Shown: positions 40,233 to 55,865 of the stretch, in pieces
Numbering within the stretch: position 1 is the first letter of the stretch
How the letters are laid out: each line of letters begins with the position of its first letter
NCBI GenBank assembly: GCA_028829895.1
Contig: CM054179.1
Span: forward strand, 75,364,544 to 75,428,543
Length of the DNA stretch: 64,000 nucleotides
Source of the DNA: Sinotaia quadrata
Taxonomy: Eukaryota; Mollusca; Gastropoda; Architaenioglossa; Viviparidae
Reading direction: 5' to 3'
Program-made: the position numbers and the translations under genes
The notes under the pieces: model-generated
Told to the model about the DNA's origin: nothing
Database searches by the model: none
What the model saw: the letters and a program-made list of their open reading frames with translations, nothing else

Positions 40233-40436
40233 CATTGGCAGACACATCATACTCCTTTCCATTTGATGTGACTGTCACTTTCCTTTCCTCTGGGTACACC
40301 TTCAGTGTGATATCAACATTAGCAGAGATCATAGTACTCTGAAAACTGATGTCACAATCGATACCCAAGCAATCTGTATGAGGCACACACATAGAGTTTG
40401 TAGCATCAGCCAATGCATTGCCAAAAGAGGGACACA
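40233..40436 (-). CDS. Exon c (residues 273-341): cysteine cluster followed by beta-rich module
   Basis: The 204-nt exon starts after a TTTCAG acceptor in phase 1 and ends at ATG|gtgaga in phase 1. Four cysteines at about residues 274, 289, 295 and 300 form a compact cluster including the string CLGIDC, followed by alternating polar and hydrophobic residues typical of beta strands (ITLKVY, KVTVTS). The cluster suggests the disulfide-bonded start of a new extracellular module. The next exon continues the strands and has two more cysteines, which could complete three pairs. This pairing is inference. Confidence 0.85.
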
Positions 40437-41008
40437 CTGAAAGCAGAAATACATACAAACACCAGAAATGAAAAGATAAATATGACTTCTCATACTTGAT
40501 ATCCTTATTTGCAAACTGAGCAAAATGTTATTATTTTACAACTGTAAAATTTACAGTACACCATTCTTAGCACCTTGGATTTTAGCTATCAAATAATTCA
40601 CCCCAAAATTATAAATTATATTATCTGTATATACATACAAGAATATAAACTTCAATTCTTCATAGCTGGAATGATCCTTAAATATGTGATAGAGGAGAAA
40701 TAGACAGAGACTGTTTCAGCAATGAACTGAAGCTATTCAAGCCTCATAAGCAGATCAGAACATTAACTGTTCCATCTGCCAATTTTGTTCTGACCTATAT
40801 ATCACTGACAGTTTATTCTGTGTGTGAAAGGAAAAATGCTAATTAACTCAATTAATTAATTTTAATATATTTAATTAATATTTAAATTAAGTTATGCAAA
40901 ATTTAACTCCTGGAATTTTGCTATTTTAAATATCTGAAAGTTGAGAGGGAACAAACAACTCTGACCCAGATTCAGAACAAAGGAGCGTTATTGATATGGG
41001 TCACTAAT

Positions 41009-42806
41009 TGTTACATAAGTATCCAGTCCACCCAGTCTATATAGTATATGAACAGTCAACTATGATTATTAGACAAAGCCAGGAAAACAACTCAGTTCAT
41101 AGCCTGGAGACTGACGAATTCTAGAATCTTCCTCACAAACCCCAGAATCATATATATAAGGGCAGATTCGAGACTGACCCAGCACTCTATTAAGATCCCA
41201 AGTCCCATGGGTACGACTTTCACGGTTAGAGCTGAGCAGAAAAGTATGTCTGAGTAGGAAATTGCGATTGTAAATAATTTTCTGATATTTGTTTAATTTT
41301 ACTTGAATTATATTTTATCCTTGTAAAAAAAATGCATAAAGATTTTAACTATGTCATTTTTATTCTCGTTTAACAAAGAATCAGATGAATGAATGTAAAA
41401 GGGAATTTTTAAAATGAAAAAACGAGAATAAAAGTACAGATAACAAACTTATTAAAACATGAACTGATATGCGCAAATTAAATTCTTGTGTTGTAGAGCT
41501 TCAAAAGCCGGGGTTTTTTTTCCAAGCTCCAGCGAGAGGAACTATTTTTCCAGTTTCCAGTGTAAGGAACTTTTCAAGTTCAAGTCAAGAACGAACTCTC
41601 AAAGTACAACGTATGAAGTCTGTTGATAATCCCTACGTTCGTACCTGTAAGCTGCCATTACACTGATGGTGATTACAAGAGTGAATAAGTAGTAGAAATT
41701 CTTGTTGGGACTCTGAACCAGAAATTCTAGAGAAGTGTGGAAACTCCGTGTGAGGTGCTGTGACACAACGAGGTTGTGATGAGGAGTATCTTCCAATGTT
41801 TGGGGAGATTCACATGCATCAAGGAGAACTTGCTTGAAGAATTGGGTCCATCAAGAATATTGAAAGTTACAAGGGGAGCAGTAGCCAGGAGTGCATGAGT
41901 CTGTCTCTGCCAACTAACTATGTAGAAATACAAAGGCTGAACTTTAAGCCAAGTGCTTGATATTGAATTGTGCCAGAACTATGACTGAATATGTGTATAA
42001 CTTCATCTTTATGAACTGATTTAGTGACTGTGAATGAAATTGTTATTTTATACTGTGTTGTACATTCTTATACAGATTATACAAGAACATTTTGTTGTGA
42101 CGGTATGCAGAACTGTTTCCAGGCGTGACTCTCTTAACCAGACTTTTTACCCGCCAGCCATCTTTGATACAGGAACAAGATTACTGCTCACAGGCCACAT
42201 CAGGTGAACCATTATTATGTACTGTTCATGTAATCTGTACATGTTTCTCTGATTATTCATAAATTCCTTATCTATTTTCCTGATTCTTCTATAACCTCTT
42301 TGTATGGATTGATATTGCCTGATATCTGATTTAGTTTACTGACATTTTTGAGGATTTATTGTAAACTAGATTAGAGACTGTTTGATCATATGTTTAACCA
42401 TAAAATTCCTAGTATTTGTTCTATGGGATTTGTATGAAACATTTTTCTTCTAATTATTGAGCTGGATTTGAGATAAGCTGTAAAGAGATTTGTGATCTCT
42501 GAGAAATTGCCTTGTGTGAGATTTTGATAGCATTTAATTGTAAAACTATATTAACTGTTATTTATTATTTTTCTTTAATAAATTGTTGAACTTTTAACTA
42601 TCCACTCTCGTTGCTGTGACAGAGAGGTACTTGGCACAGATGATGGGTGGGGGGTACCAAATGACGTAATGACATTAGAAAGATGGTCAAGTGCAAGTTT
42701 TAGGATAGTTCCCATCATCGATAGAGAGATATGTGTATGGGGCTGGATTAAAGACAGAAGATTGACAAGATAGTTCAATTAAGGTCTGTTATTCCAGACA
42801 GGTAAC
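41009..42806 (+). mobile_element. Possible LTR-like region, ends unconfirmed
   Basis: The region starts TGTTAC and ends GTAACA, an inverted pair about 1.8 kb apart. Inside are a TATA-like TATATATAAGG at about 41150, a less AT-rich body, and an AATAAA at about 42578. The motif CTCAAAGTAC near 41598 is shared with the solo LTR at 61971-63682. Flanks CTAAT and CTTGG do not match, so no target duplication supports these ends. Confidence 0.3.
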
Positions 42807-43261
42807 ACTTGGACAGAGAGTTAATCAGTTAACAGGCTATCCAGGGATTGACCTAGTTGCTCTTGTGACCGCAAAGACAAAGAACCTATTGGGTGACTGT
42901 GTGTGATTATTGTAAGTAAGAATTATTGTTTGTGTATTAGTTATGAATATAATATCATAAATTAATAATTAAGCAATTAACTGACTGTGTATGGATAAAT
43001 GGGAAATGGGGGAGTTGAAAAGTCTAAGTGTAATCAAAATATAATGTCACAACTTTCCAGAAAAAGACAAGACTTTATATCATCTACTGTGATGCAGAAC
43101 ATTAGCATGAGAAATTTACATACAAATTGACATGAACTGGGAAACCATTAGCAGAGTTTCTAATTCCTGCAAACTAAGTCTGCTTCTTAGCTCCAAGTTC
43201 CAATGATTAACAATAATGACTTCAATAAAAGATAGCTAGTCAGAGCAATATAACTTTTACT

Positions 43262-43380
43262 GCATTCCACAAGGTTTTATGATGAGTGACCAATGAAGTG
43301 TGAATTGCGAGCCTGTGCATTTCACAAGGTTTTATGATGAGTGACCAATGAAGTGTGAATTGTGAGCCTATGCATTTCAT
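43262..43380. repeat. Two-copy tandem duplication, period 55 bp
   Basis: Copies carry CAAGGTTTTATGATGAGTGA and CCAATGAAGTGTGAATTG. Confidence 0.93.
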
Positions 43381-45057
43381 AGAAAAAATATTATTCTCCT
43401 CTTATATGTTTAATGTTCATGAGATATTTCCTCTCAGATATCAATCATCTAGTTGTCCTCCTTGGAGTAGCTAGCAATTATGCAATCATGTGTTAAACTG
43501 GAGTAGGTGAAGGTACACATGCCTAGTCATCCACTGAAACAAAGATGTCTTGTCATCAAATAGGCATAACAAGCCATGCTGATTATTAACTGACTCAACT
43601 GCCAAACAAGATGGGATATCCCATGAGAAACTAGGCCTTTCATTATTTGGTGCCATCTTTCATAATTCCCTACAATTGCAGTGTATTTAGCTTAAATTAA
43701 AACATCTTATTATAACTGCCTTCCCAATCTAATTTAAACCAATTACAACTATGCCTCATAATTAATTAATGACTAAAAATGACTATTAAAATATCTAACA
43801 AAAGTAATTAGGTTCTTTCAAGAGAATAATGTGGAATTCATAGTTATAGGTGCCTACACCAGTTTACTAAACTTTCTTCTTAAGTCACAAGCTTATTTCA
43901 CTAGTTAATGAAAACCAATCTACAAATAATTATTAAACAATAAACTAAAACTGGCATAAAAAAAACATACACAAATTAGCACTAACATAAAGGTTCACAG
44001 TATCTTGAGTACAGTGTAGACTGACTATATGTACAATATGACAGATGCTCACTTTTGCCACATGAACACAATTCTGAAATCTCAAATGTGTGTAAAATAT
44101 ACCTTCCTTACCTTGGAATGCACATAAAATAGAGAAATTAAATTTCTCTTTCTAAAAATAAAAAACTATATACTTAGTTTTGGCAGCTCCCTTCCAGAGT
44201 ATGGACCAATGGTGATTGACACAAAATACCAAGCATATTTACTAAAGACAATCTGCCAAATAATCTCAATAAAACCAACCAACTGCAAATATTGTATATA
44301 CATGACAAAAATAACAATTTATGTATCTCCATACACTCTGAACCAGCATCAAACACTGGGTATTTAAAACAATTACCATACTACACATAGGGAAACTATA
44401 CAAGATGTTCACTTAAAATAATTAGAATAATTTTGATAAGTATTGACTTACAATTGTAAACTTAACTTAATTATTTACTTACAATTACTTAACTTCACAG
44501 AGTGAACATAAGTTGACATTACAGAAATTGCTGCCTAAGCATATTGTCACCACAATCAGGAAAAGACTGCTGACAGAATACATGTACAGTTTACAACAAA
44601 CAAAAATAATGATTTTATTACAGGAACTGAGATGACCAGATCTCTCACAATATTTTTTACTTTTAATATAATTTCTTATTGGAAAACTGTAAATGCTCAA
44701 ACAATCTCTGTGCTAAATTCAACTACACTGAGGTAGGGAGAGAATGCATCAATAGGTTCAATTTCTCAGACTAGGTTGTCTTAAGGCCATAACTTTGTGT
44801 ATCAGAACATGTTGCATATACTTATCATCCTCCCAGTTCCAGATAAGTAAAATATAAATTATTATCTCATGCAAACTATTAAAAAACACTAAAGTCAAGT
44901 CTATAAAAGTTTGATCATTTTTAAATCAATTTAGAGGAGTTCAAATAAAAGTAAAAATTATATGAATTTTTATATAAAACTAATGAACAGGAGATCATTT
45001 ATTAGCAACTAATAAAAAATTAAATTACAAAGAGTATATTTTTTATTATCCTTTTAC

Positions 45058-45168
<111 letters not shown>

Positions 45169-45919
45169 AATCAATCCAGATCAGGCTAGCTGCTATTTAA
45201 AATTATATTCCAGATAGTCATAACTAATATTATTTAATATCCATACTTACTAATAATTAGTCAACTATATATTGAGCAACATAGCTAAAATTAATGACAA
45301 ATTCATCACTGACAGTCAAACAAATTGATGTATATTAATATATAATCAAAGATATTATTTTTGAATAAAAGTACTAATCAAAGCAAGTCAGCATTTGCCT
45401 GAGCAAAGAATTTAGAATATGTTAAATAAAAGTATATAAAATTATTATTTTCATCTAAAGAAAGTAAAATCAATTCCAACAATAGGCATCAATACCACTA
45501 GAAATAAACAACACAAAATAATAAATGATTCTCTCTCTCTTTCTGGCCATCATAATATTAATAAATATGGTTATATATTAATTTTTTTAATAGTTCTAAA
45601 TGTTTGAAACACTCACTAAACATAGAGCAACACAAGCAACAAAATAAACATTTACTATAAAATAAAGATCAGCGCATATAATAATAAACACACAGAGTAA
45701 CAAACAAATAGCCACAGTGATGTAATGCAAAATTAAACATGTAACACACAAAGTGCAAATGCATAGCTGTAACATAAATCACCCACTTAGCTAGAGGTGG
45801 AGCAGATATGAAATTAAGAAAAGTGAACAAGATAATCATGAAAAATGACTGGTATTGTAAGTGAATAAGGATGTGTTTTAAGAGTAGTTTGAAGAATGTG
45901 ATAGTGTGACTATGTCAGA

Positions 45920-46365
45920 GTCCTAATAGCAGTGATAGGACCTTGATATGAGAAAGAATACTGACTACATTTTGTGTTTACAAGATAGTTCTAAAATTAG
46001 TGATGGGACCTTGATATGAGAAAGAATACTGATTACATTTTGTATTTACACGATAGTTCTAAAATTAGTGATGGGACCTTGATATGAGAAAGAATACTGA
46101 CTACATTTTGTGTTTACACGATAGTTCTAAAATTAGTGATGGGACCTTGATATGAGAATTGAGAAAGAATACTGACTACATTTTGTGTTTATATGATAGT
46201 TCTAAAATTAGTGATGGGACCTTGATATGAGAAAGAATACTGACTACATTTTGTGTTTACATGATAGTTCTAAAATTAGTGATGGGACCTTGATATGAGA
46301 AAGAATACTGACTACATTTTGTGTTTACATGATACAACTGATAGTTCTTAAAGCAGTGATGGGAC
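45920..46365. repeat. 68-bp minisatellite, about 6 copies
   Basis: The unit contains TTCTAAAATTAGTGATGGGA and CCTTGATATGAGAAAGAATA. Inner copies are spaced exactly 68 bp and are nearly identical; one holds a small internal duplication near 46155. The edges are diverged copies. Confidence 0.93.
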
Positions 46366-46785
46366 CTTAAAAAAGAATAATAACTAGATATTTTTGCTTT
46401 ACATAATAGATTACACTATGGATATGAGAGCAACAACAACAACAAAAAAGAGTAAAATGTCAAGTTGGAAAGTATGCATGGTGAAGCCAGACAAATACTT
46501 TAGACTGAAATCATTTAGTAAAACTGCAGAGTTAGGAGACCTTATGCTAGATTAAATATGTGGAATGAATAAAACAGAGAAATGCATTGAGTTGTAATGA
46601 CTCTTAGAGTGATTCAAGCATAGTACACATACATGCATGTGCATAATATAAAAGAGAATGAGCCAACGCTTTATGATACTGCATTGTGTCTATTTATATA
46701 CTAGTATAAGCATACAATGCTTTGTTTGAGGAATGGAACAAACATTAACAAGACAAATGAGATTTATAAAGAATATTTCACATAC

Positions 46786-47186
46786 ACTGATAAGTGCTGG
46801 CTTTCAATGCAGTCATCATACCATCCAGGCCACTGACAAAACTTGGCAAGAAATCCACTTTATTACTGTCAAGTTCTAAACCTCCTAGTGTTGCACCAAG
46901 TCCAGTGGATCCTACAATTCGTGAAATAGTAGCTGGCAATGCAGATATAGCACCACGAGATAACAGAAGTCGACCAAGGACACCTGTAGCCATTGACTTT
47001 AGGTTGCTGAGATCAGGTTTATGAATCATGTTCTTAGCCTTGTCAATAAAGTTTGTCATTTTTGTCAGTGAATTTGACAATTCAATATTGCTTAGGTCAT
47101 TAGCATCAGTTTTCACCAATTCCACAATTTTATTGAGGTTGAATTTGTTGCTTGATATGTCTTTTATGAAGTTTTTTGTTGCATTT
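46786..47186 (-). CDS. Exon b (residues 139-273): leucine-rich helical segment
   Basis: The 401-nt exon begins after an ACACAG acceptor and ends at AGT|gtatgt in phase 1. It contributes one base to the valine shared with exon a. The peptide is rich in Leu, Ser, Asn and Lys and has no cysteine until the next exon. It starts with the sequon NAT at the junction. Heptad-like hydrophobic spacing around residues 150-200 suggests a helical bundle or a lipid-binding fold. A small Gly/Ala-rich stretch near 215-245 could be a flexible or amphipathic segment. No catalytic motif is visible and the family is unknown to me. Confidence 0.85.
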
Positions 47187-49660
<2,474 letters not shown>

Positions 49661-50076
49661 ACTCCATTTTTGAAGAGATTCTTTAAGTTGGCTGGATCAA
49701 GGTCAATATGCTCAACAATTTTTGTTGCAATAGCCTGAATAGGTTTCAAAGTTCCAATGAACCCAGTATCTGGAACACACGATATAGCTTTGACCAATAA
49801 ATGCTTTCCAACATCAAGAGCAAATGATTTGAGGACTTGGAGTACCTTCTGAAAACCACCAGTGACATTACTGAAATCTACCACTTGTCCAATATGCTTC
49901 ATGGTGAATTCTTTGCATTCTTGGTTCCATGTTGGGATGGGCTGCATGGTGTTCAAAAATGGTGAAGGATCTACATAATCACAGAGACCAGTGGAAGAAT
50001 CAAGTGCTTTTCTTTTCATTGCGAGGTGAAAGTGAGAATCTTTACATCCATTTTTTCCAAGTGGAGTGCCAATTAT
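49661..50076 (-). CDS. Exon a (residues 1-139): helical N-terminal segment
   Basis: This 416-nt exon follows a TTTCAG acceptor, starts in phase 0 and ends with a strong GT|gtaagt donor in phase 2. It encodes residues 1-138 plus a split valine. Cysteines lie near 11, 32, 54 and 100, and a sequon NVT near 70. The middle and end (about 75-135) look amphipathic and helical, with regularly spaced Leu, Val and Ile. An ATG at codon 20 is internal, because the frame runs open back to the splice acceptor, so it is probably not the start. I do not recognise the domain. It is the first exon I can see; any 5' exons lie further right, where transposons dominate. Confidence 0.85.
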
Positions 50077-50610
50077 CTGAAATGATAAAATGTTAATTTA
50101 CTGTAAATGTTATCAATTTACTTACTTAATAAAAATGTACTATTTAGTTCAAACATTAACTTTGTACATAAAATTAGCAGAATTAATCAAACTCATGACT
50201 TTAAAAAAAAGAAAAGTGTAGCAACTTCTCTGTTTAAGCACTATATGCATTCATGAGACCTTTGCATAAACAAAATTCATGTAAACAGGACAGCTTTTTC
50301 CCCCATTGAAAAACATACATATGTACATGTATACTATACTATCACAATGTCAAAACAGAGAAGCACTTTGTCCAACATCTATACAGTGAAGTAACCACGC
50401 ATATGATACAGAGCTGTGTCGGAGTGAAATGACTCATGAATTTAATTTTGACACTGGTTAGCTTTTTGTAAAAACGAACTACAGTGTACATCCCGCAGGT
50501 TTTTTGTGATTTTGTGAGTGATCTTTGTGTTTGCAATGTTGGAGAATATAATGAAAGGTTTGTACATTTTATTGTATACATATACTGGTAAATCTCTGTT
50601 GTTAATTGGT

Positions 50611-51050
50611 GCACATAAGCCTTTTGTAGCTAGCAAACAATGTACAGTGTATGTACATTTTTATAGCCTGCCGATCTCGTCATCAAACAAATCACGGCAC
50701 TGCTGTTGTGTAAAAAATCAAAAACATGTACATTCTTATTTATTAATGCACATCATGTACATAAAGAAATTTTAAGCTTGTTACTTATAATATTGAAGCA
50801 TTTGTTTTCAAGTAGACTGTTAAAGGCAAAAAGCAATGAAAGCATTTTAGACTTTGTAAAGAAACCATATTAACCGCATGTACATAAACCTTTTGTTGTT
50901 AGCAAACATGTACATGTATGTACATTTTTATAGCATGCCGGTGTCATCAAACAAATCATGGCAACACTGTTGTGTAAAAAATCACCAAACATGTGCATCT
51001 ACATTCTCATTCATTAATGCACATCATGTACATAAAGAAATTTCAAGTGC
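50611..51050. repeat. Diverged tandem duplication, about 265 bp period
   Basis: Two 165-170 bp blocks share AGCAAACA-TGTACA, TGTACATTTTTATAGC, ATCAAACAAATCA-GGCA and GCACATCATGTACATAAAGA. About 100 bp of unrelated or decayed sequence separates them. Confidence 0.85.
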
Positions 51051-51370
51051 ATGTTATAGTACTGTAATATATTGCCATCATATTGGTTTTGGGTAATCTT
51101 GATCATCAGTTATCTCAACGCTTTTTGGCAAACCCCTAGACCATTAACATATCCAGGTTTGACTATGTAGATTATAGTTACTTTATTCAGACTCCTTCCT
51201 TCCTTCCCATTACTTGTTTTCAGTTTCATGTTGGAGGTTCTGAACAACTGTTTACCCTAGATAGTTAATGTGAGAGTTATTTAGGTACAAAAAGATATAA
51301 AATAATCTATCTATTATTCCATCTCTTTATATATTACATACTTATCCACAAACACACACACATAAACAAG

Positions 51371-51473
<103 letters not shown>

Positions 51474-52971
51474 TTCCTTATCAAATTATATTCTTATTTA
51501 ATTATTCTAACATAATTTTTAATACTGTAATCTACCTTTTATATAATTACCATCAACAAACTCACATTTCACTTTCTATCTTTCTTGTTTTTTAATCTTA
51601 AACATTATTTTACATTAATATTACTGTTAAAAATAAGAAATTCTTACCACAATTATTTATTTTCCTTACATATTTTGTTACTCCCTTTATTGAGCTTAAC
51701 ACTTTTTTAATTTATAGTCTTCATACTCCAACTTTACTACTTATGTATTAATTTATATTATTTCTTCCACTCTTTTCATTAACTATACAATTTACCATAA
51801 TATTCTACCCAACATTACTAGTATTGTTCCATATAAAATAATGTAATAATCTTACTTTTTATATTAAAGCTACTTCCTATCTCAATTATCAATTTACATT
51901 TTTAATTTTAAAAGTTATCCCACAATTATAATTCTGTATTATTGTCATAACAAAACATTATTTGTCCCTCTTTTTGTATTTAAATGTATCTAATATTTAT
52001 TACTACTATTTATACTTATTATAAAAATGAGAAATGAATAACAACAAACTTTATTCTTCTAATCTTGTCTGCCTATATCTATATGCTTTCCAAGAAGAGT
52101 ACAGAAAATGGTATCCCTTTATGTCTAGTATCAACTTCATGAACAAAGCAAAAACAAAATGTTTATGAATCTGTAAGTAAAATCTCTACAGATAGAACAC
52201 TTCTTGCTGTACCCCTATGGGAGATCACTCAGATTCTTTTGTTTCAAGTGTTAAAAAAAAATGATCAATACTCACTTTGCTGTCTTCATGTAATTTTAAT
52301 TAGATGGCTACCTTTGTGTGGATTAGATTTCTGCAGTGGTAGTTTCTAGTGTTAGATATTTTGTTAAATAAGAGCTTTCTGGTTACTAATACCTGACAAC
52401 AGTTAGGTTAACCCCTTAAGCTTCTACTGGCTAGAGATATTTCATTATTCATTTTAATAGGGATGTTATTAATAATGATGCTATACAATTCTGAATGTTT
52501 GGTAAATACATTTTTAAAAACAACTTATTTTACTAATAAAAATGTCCTTTTTCATCACACTTTTCAACAACAAATGAAAAATAAGAAACAGAAGCTGATT
52601 AAGAAATTAAGATATCAAATGTTGCTTTTTATCAAAATATTACTCATGAACAAAATAAAATTATAATTAATAATAACATAGCAAGAGATGAAAAGATTCT
52701 CATAGTGCTACATATTTTCACTGAGGGCACAATAATGCATGGAAAAAAAGTGATAAGACTTAGACATTAGTTTGATGAATAAGATGTTTGTGCACACACA
52801 AGAATGTATGTTCGTAGAGGCAGACACTAGCTTCAGTTAATTAGCAAACCACCCATTTGTTTGATTTGCAATTGCATAATAAAAGTAATGTTAAATGCTA
52901 TTGTTAAATATAAATATATTTTCCACTAATAACAATAATATGCTGCAGTATCTGTCAATCTCTCCAAACAT

Positions 52972-53290
52972 CAGGGGCCGGTTTCACGACAGCCAACTAG
53001 CGCGGTTTTCGACCTTACTTGGGTGGCAACTAGCTTAGTTTCCTTCTAAGCGCTAGGTAGTGTTTCACGACTGTAAACTTGGGCTCGCGCTGCCTGAATT
53101 AGGTCAGAACTACTGGAGCACCTCGCTACCAGGGGCCGGTTTCACGACAGCCAACTAGCGCGGTTTTCGACCTTACTTGGGTGGCAACTAGCTTAGTTTC
53201 CTTCTAAGCGCTAGGTAGTGTTTCACAACTGTAAACTTGGGCTCGCGCGGCCTGAATTGGGTCAGAACTACTGGAGCACTTCGCTACCAG
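52972..53290. repeat. Tandem duplication of the transposon left end, period 158 bp
   Basis: Two copies start CAGGGGCCGGTTTCACGACA at 52972 and 53130, followed by a third CAG. Copies differ at only a few bases, so the duplication is recent relative to the rest. Confidence 0.93.
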
Positions 53291-53934
53291 CTCTAACTTT
53301 CGCTAGCAGCGACCTAAGGTACAAACAAATAGGCGTCAAGCGTGCATCAATTCTATCACAGACGTAGGCAAAGAAGAAATCGTCCGTCACGGGATCGTAT
53401 ATAGTTTAATATTCTCAGAAATAATCCACAGAAACATTTATGAATCACTATGAGCATATATTTTATTTCTACCACCCATTTCTAAATATTTTATTTTAAT
53501 GTAAATGTATGTAGTTTTTATGCAATCATGTGTGAAAGGAAAGCAGTTAATTAATTTTGCAATTCTGTTTCCACTAAATCCATAAATCTCAAGAATGAAT
53601 TATATTTTTCCTTAATTTTATTTATCTGTATATTCATTATAATGCAACTTAAAACTCTCTAAAGCCACAGATAAAAACAAAAAATGATTGTTTTATCATA
53701 TAAATGGAAATTTTCATTAGTGGACTATTAAAAATTAATAATAATATATCAATTTTAATTGGCATTAAGTTTATTTTAAACCAAATTATATTAGTGATAG
53801 TAATATTTGATCATATATAATATTATAATAAAATGTACAGTTATTTCATAATTATACTGTTAGAGTTTTGAAAATAAAAGTAAAATATATATTCTATTAT
53901 ATTGTTATAATATAAAGGCTAAAAACGTGGTGGC

Positions 53935-55074
53935 TGTCACAGTCTGATAAAAATGTCATGACTTTCTGACCCACTTGTTGTTTACTTCAAATATTGAGAT
54001 TTGAAATTCCTTTGTTTGGAGCTCTCTCGTGATATTCATATCAAGAAGCTTCCAGCAAAGAGGTCAAGACGTTATGTAACTTTAGGCCCATTGTCTAGGT
54101 TCTAGAACCAACTACATGCCACGCGATCCGTCACGTGATATGCTTTATGCTTTCTTATAAATATTGGTATAACGCTTCCGTCTGACATTGCGAGAAAACA
54201 ATTAGCTACGCGACAAGCCACGTTAGCTACTCGAGTCGTATAGGAACGGACAGGCCGGCGAGGTAGATGAGAATAGACACTTCGACTTCTCATAAGGTTG
54301 GTTCCTTGTCTGCATCCTTGAACTTGGACAAGTTGTCTTTGTCTTCGTCCTGAAGACCTGTACAAGCTGGTTTGAATTCTGATGAGAGAATTCAATTATT
54401 CTAGAGTCCACACCACTGTAAAGCAGCGTCAACGAGTAGACGTATGCTGGTCTAATCTCAAGTTCACTAACAGCGCAATTAAAGGACAATTTCCACTGTA
54501 TGCCACGTGCATTTCCGCTGATGCGACTACTGTGAGACAGACCGGTACGGACTGGAATAAAAAGGAGACCAGGCGATACAGAGACTTACAGCTGAGTACC
54601 CCTCAGTTGATACAAAGTTCATAAAGATGCAATTGGGCACTTTTTCACAAGTACTTTAAGCACATACGTGCGAGAATTAAGAAATAGACTTTCGCGCTCA
54701 TATTTGATTATTGTTAAATTGTTAAACTTTATTAAATCTTATTTTTAATTGTTAAACCTCTTCGTAGTTAATTATTATGCATAATAGACCTAATGAGTAA
54801 TCTCTTGGATTGGATGGGGGCGATTGAGCTGAATGACATAACGAATGCATATTAATTTAGAGGAATTTAATGACTCCAACCCAGCTAACGTACGCAATTT
54901 ATCAGTTTGTAAATCTGTCGTCTGCACTACAAGACACATTTTTAAATTAGTCAAATGATAAGTTGAGCAACCAGTCTGTATAGGATATGAGAGAAAGAAT
55001 TAATTTATCTATTATCTTTTAAAGTCCTTAATTATCCTAGGCAGGGTCTATAAATAAATACTGGAAACGTAACA
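53935..55074 (+). mobile_element. Solo LTR (1,140 bp) nested in the DNA transposon
   Basis: Starts TGTCACAG and ends CGTAACA, with GTGGC immediately on both sides (53930-53934 and 55075-55079). A TATA box TATAAATA lies at 54156, a CACGTG at 54132, and AATAAA near 55051 stands about 20 bp before the end. No gag or pol reading frame and no second LTR are present, so it is the product of LTR-LTR recombination. Open frames of up to 97 codons inside are not protein-like. Confidence 0.85.
54156..54163 (+). promoter_or_regulatory. TATA box of the solo LTR
   Basis: TATAAATA about 220 bp inside the LTR, with CACGTG 24 bp upstream, is consistent with a U3 promoter on the plus strand. Confidence 0.55.
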
Positions 55075-55554
55075 GTGGCATTTTAATTTTTTTTTTAAGT
55101 TTCATTGTTTTTTTATTAAATACAGTAAATTTTCAGTGCTACTCATCATCTGTCAAACTGACATGTGTGTATCTAGCTGTAACATTAAACTAATGATTAT
55201 TTTTTAATTAAAAAAAAAGAATGGCCATATATTATGTATACATTACATAGTAATAAGGCATTAGTATAAGTTAATATAATTAGAAGTAGAATTATGTGTA
55301 AATCTTCAAAAGGTGAACAGCTTTGTTTTGGTTTTCTGAAAAATACAGTTTTATTTTCAAAGTATTTACATTTATTTCATTGTTGTTACAAATATATTTA
55401 ACTTTTACATTAACACTATAACAGTGTATGTATACACTGCCTGATGGGAAAAATTCATATAGATGAATATAAAATGTGACTTAACACTGGCAACTGTTGG
55501 ATAGAGAAATAAATTGCTACTTCAGTTAGTATTTACAAAAAGATCTAGGCATTT

Positions 55555-55865
55555 AAATATTAATATGATGGTGACTCATGTCATATTAAACACATAAACA
55601 TTTAAATATTATTATGATGGTGACTCATGTCATATTTAACACATATAGACATTCATGATGGTGACTCATGTCATATTTAACACATATAGACATTCATGAT
55701 GGTGACTCATGTCATATTTAACACATATAGACATTTAAATATTATCATGATGGTGACTCGTGTCATATTTAACACATATAGACATTTAAATATTAATATG
55801 ATGGTGACTCATGTCATATTAAACACATAATTTTTATAGACATTTAAATATTATCATCATGGTGA
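55555..55865. repeat. Tandem repeat, 37 and 51 bp units
   Basis: Core GATGGTGACTCATGTCATAT occurs seven times, separated by either a long or a short version of ACACATATAGACATTTAAAT. It lies inside the DNA transposon. Confidence 0.92.

Noticed and set aside
54102..54624. Open frames of 80-97 codons
   Set aside because: Inside the solo LTR; no protein-like composition or homology that I recognise.
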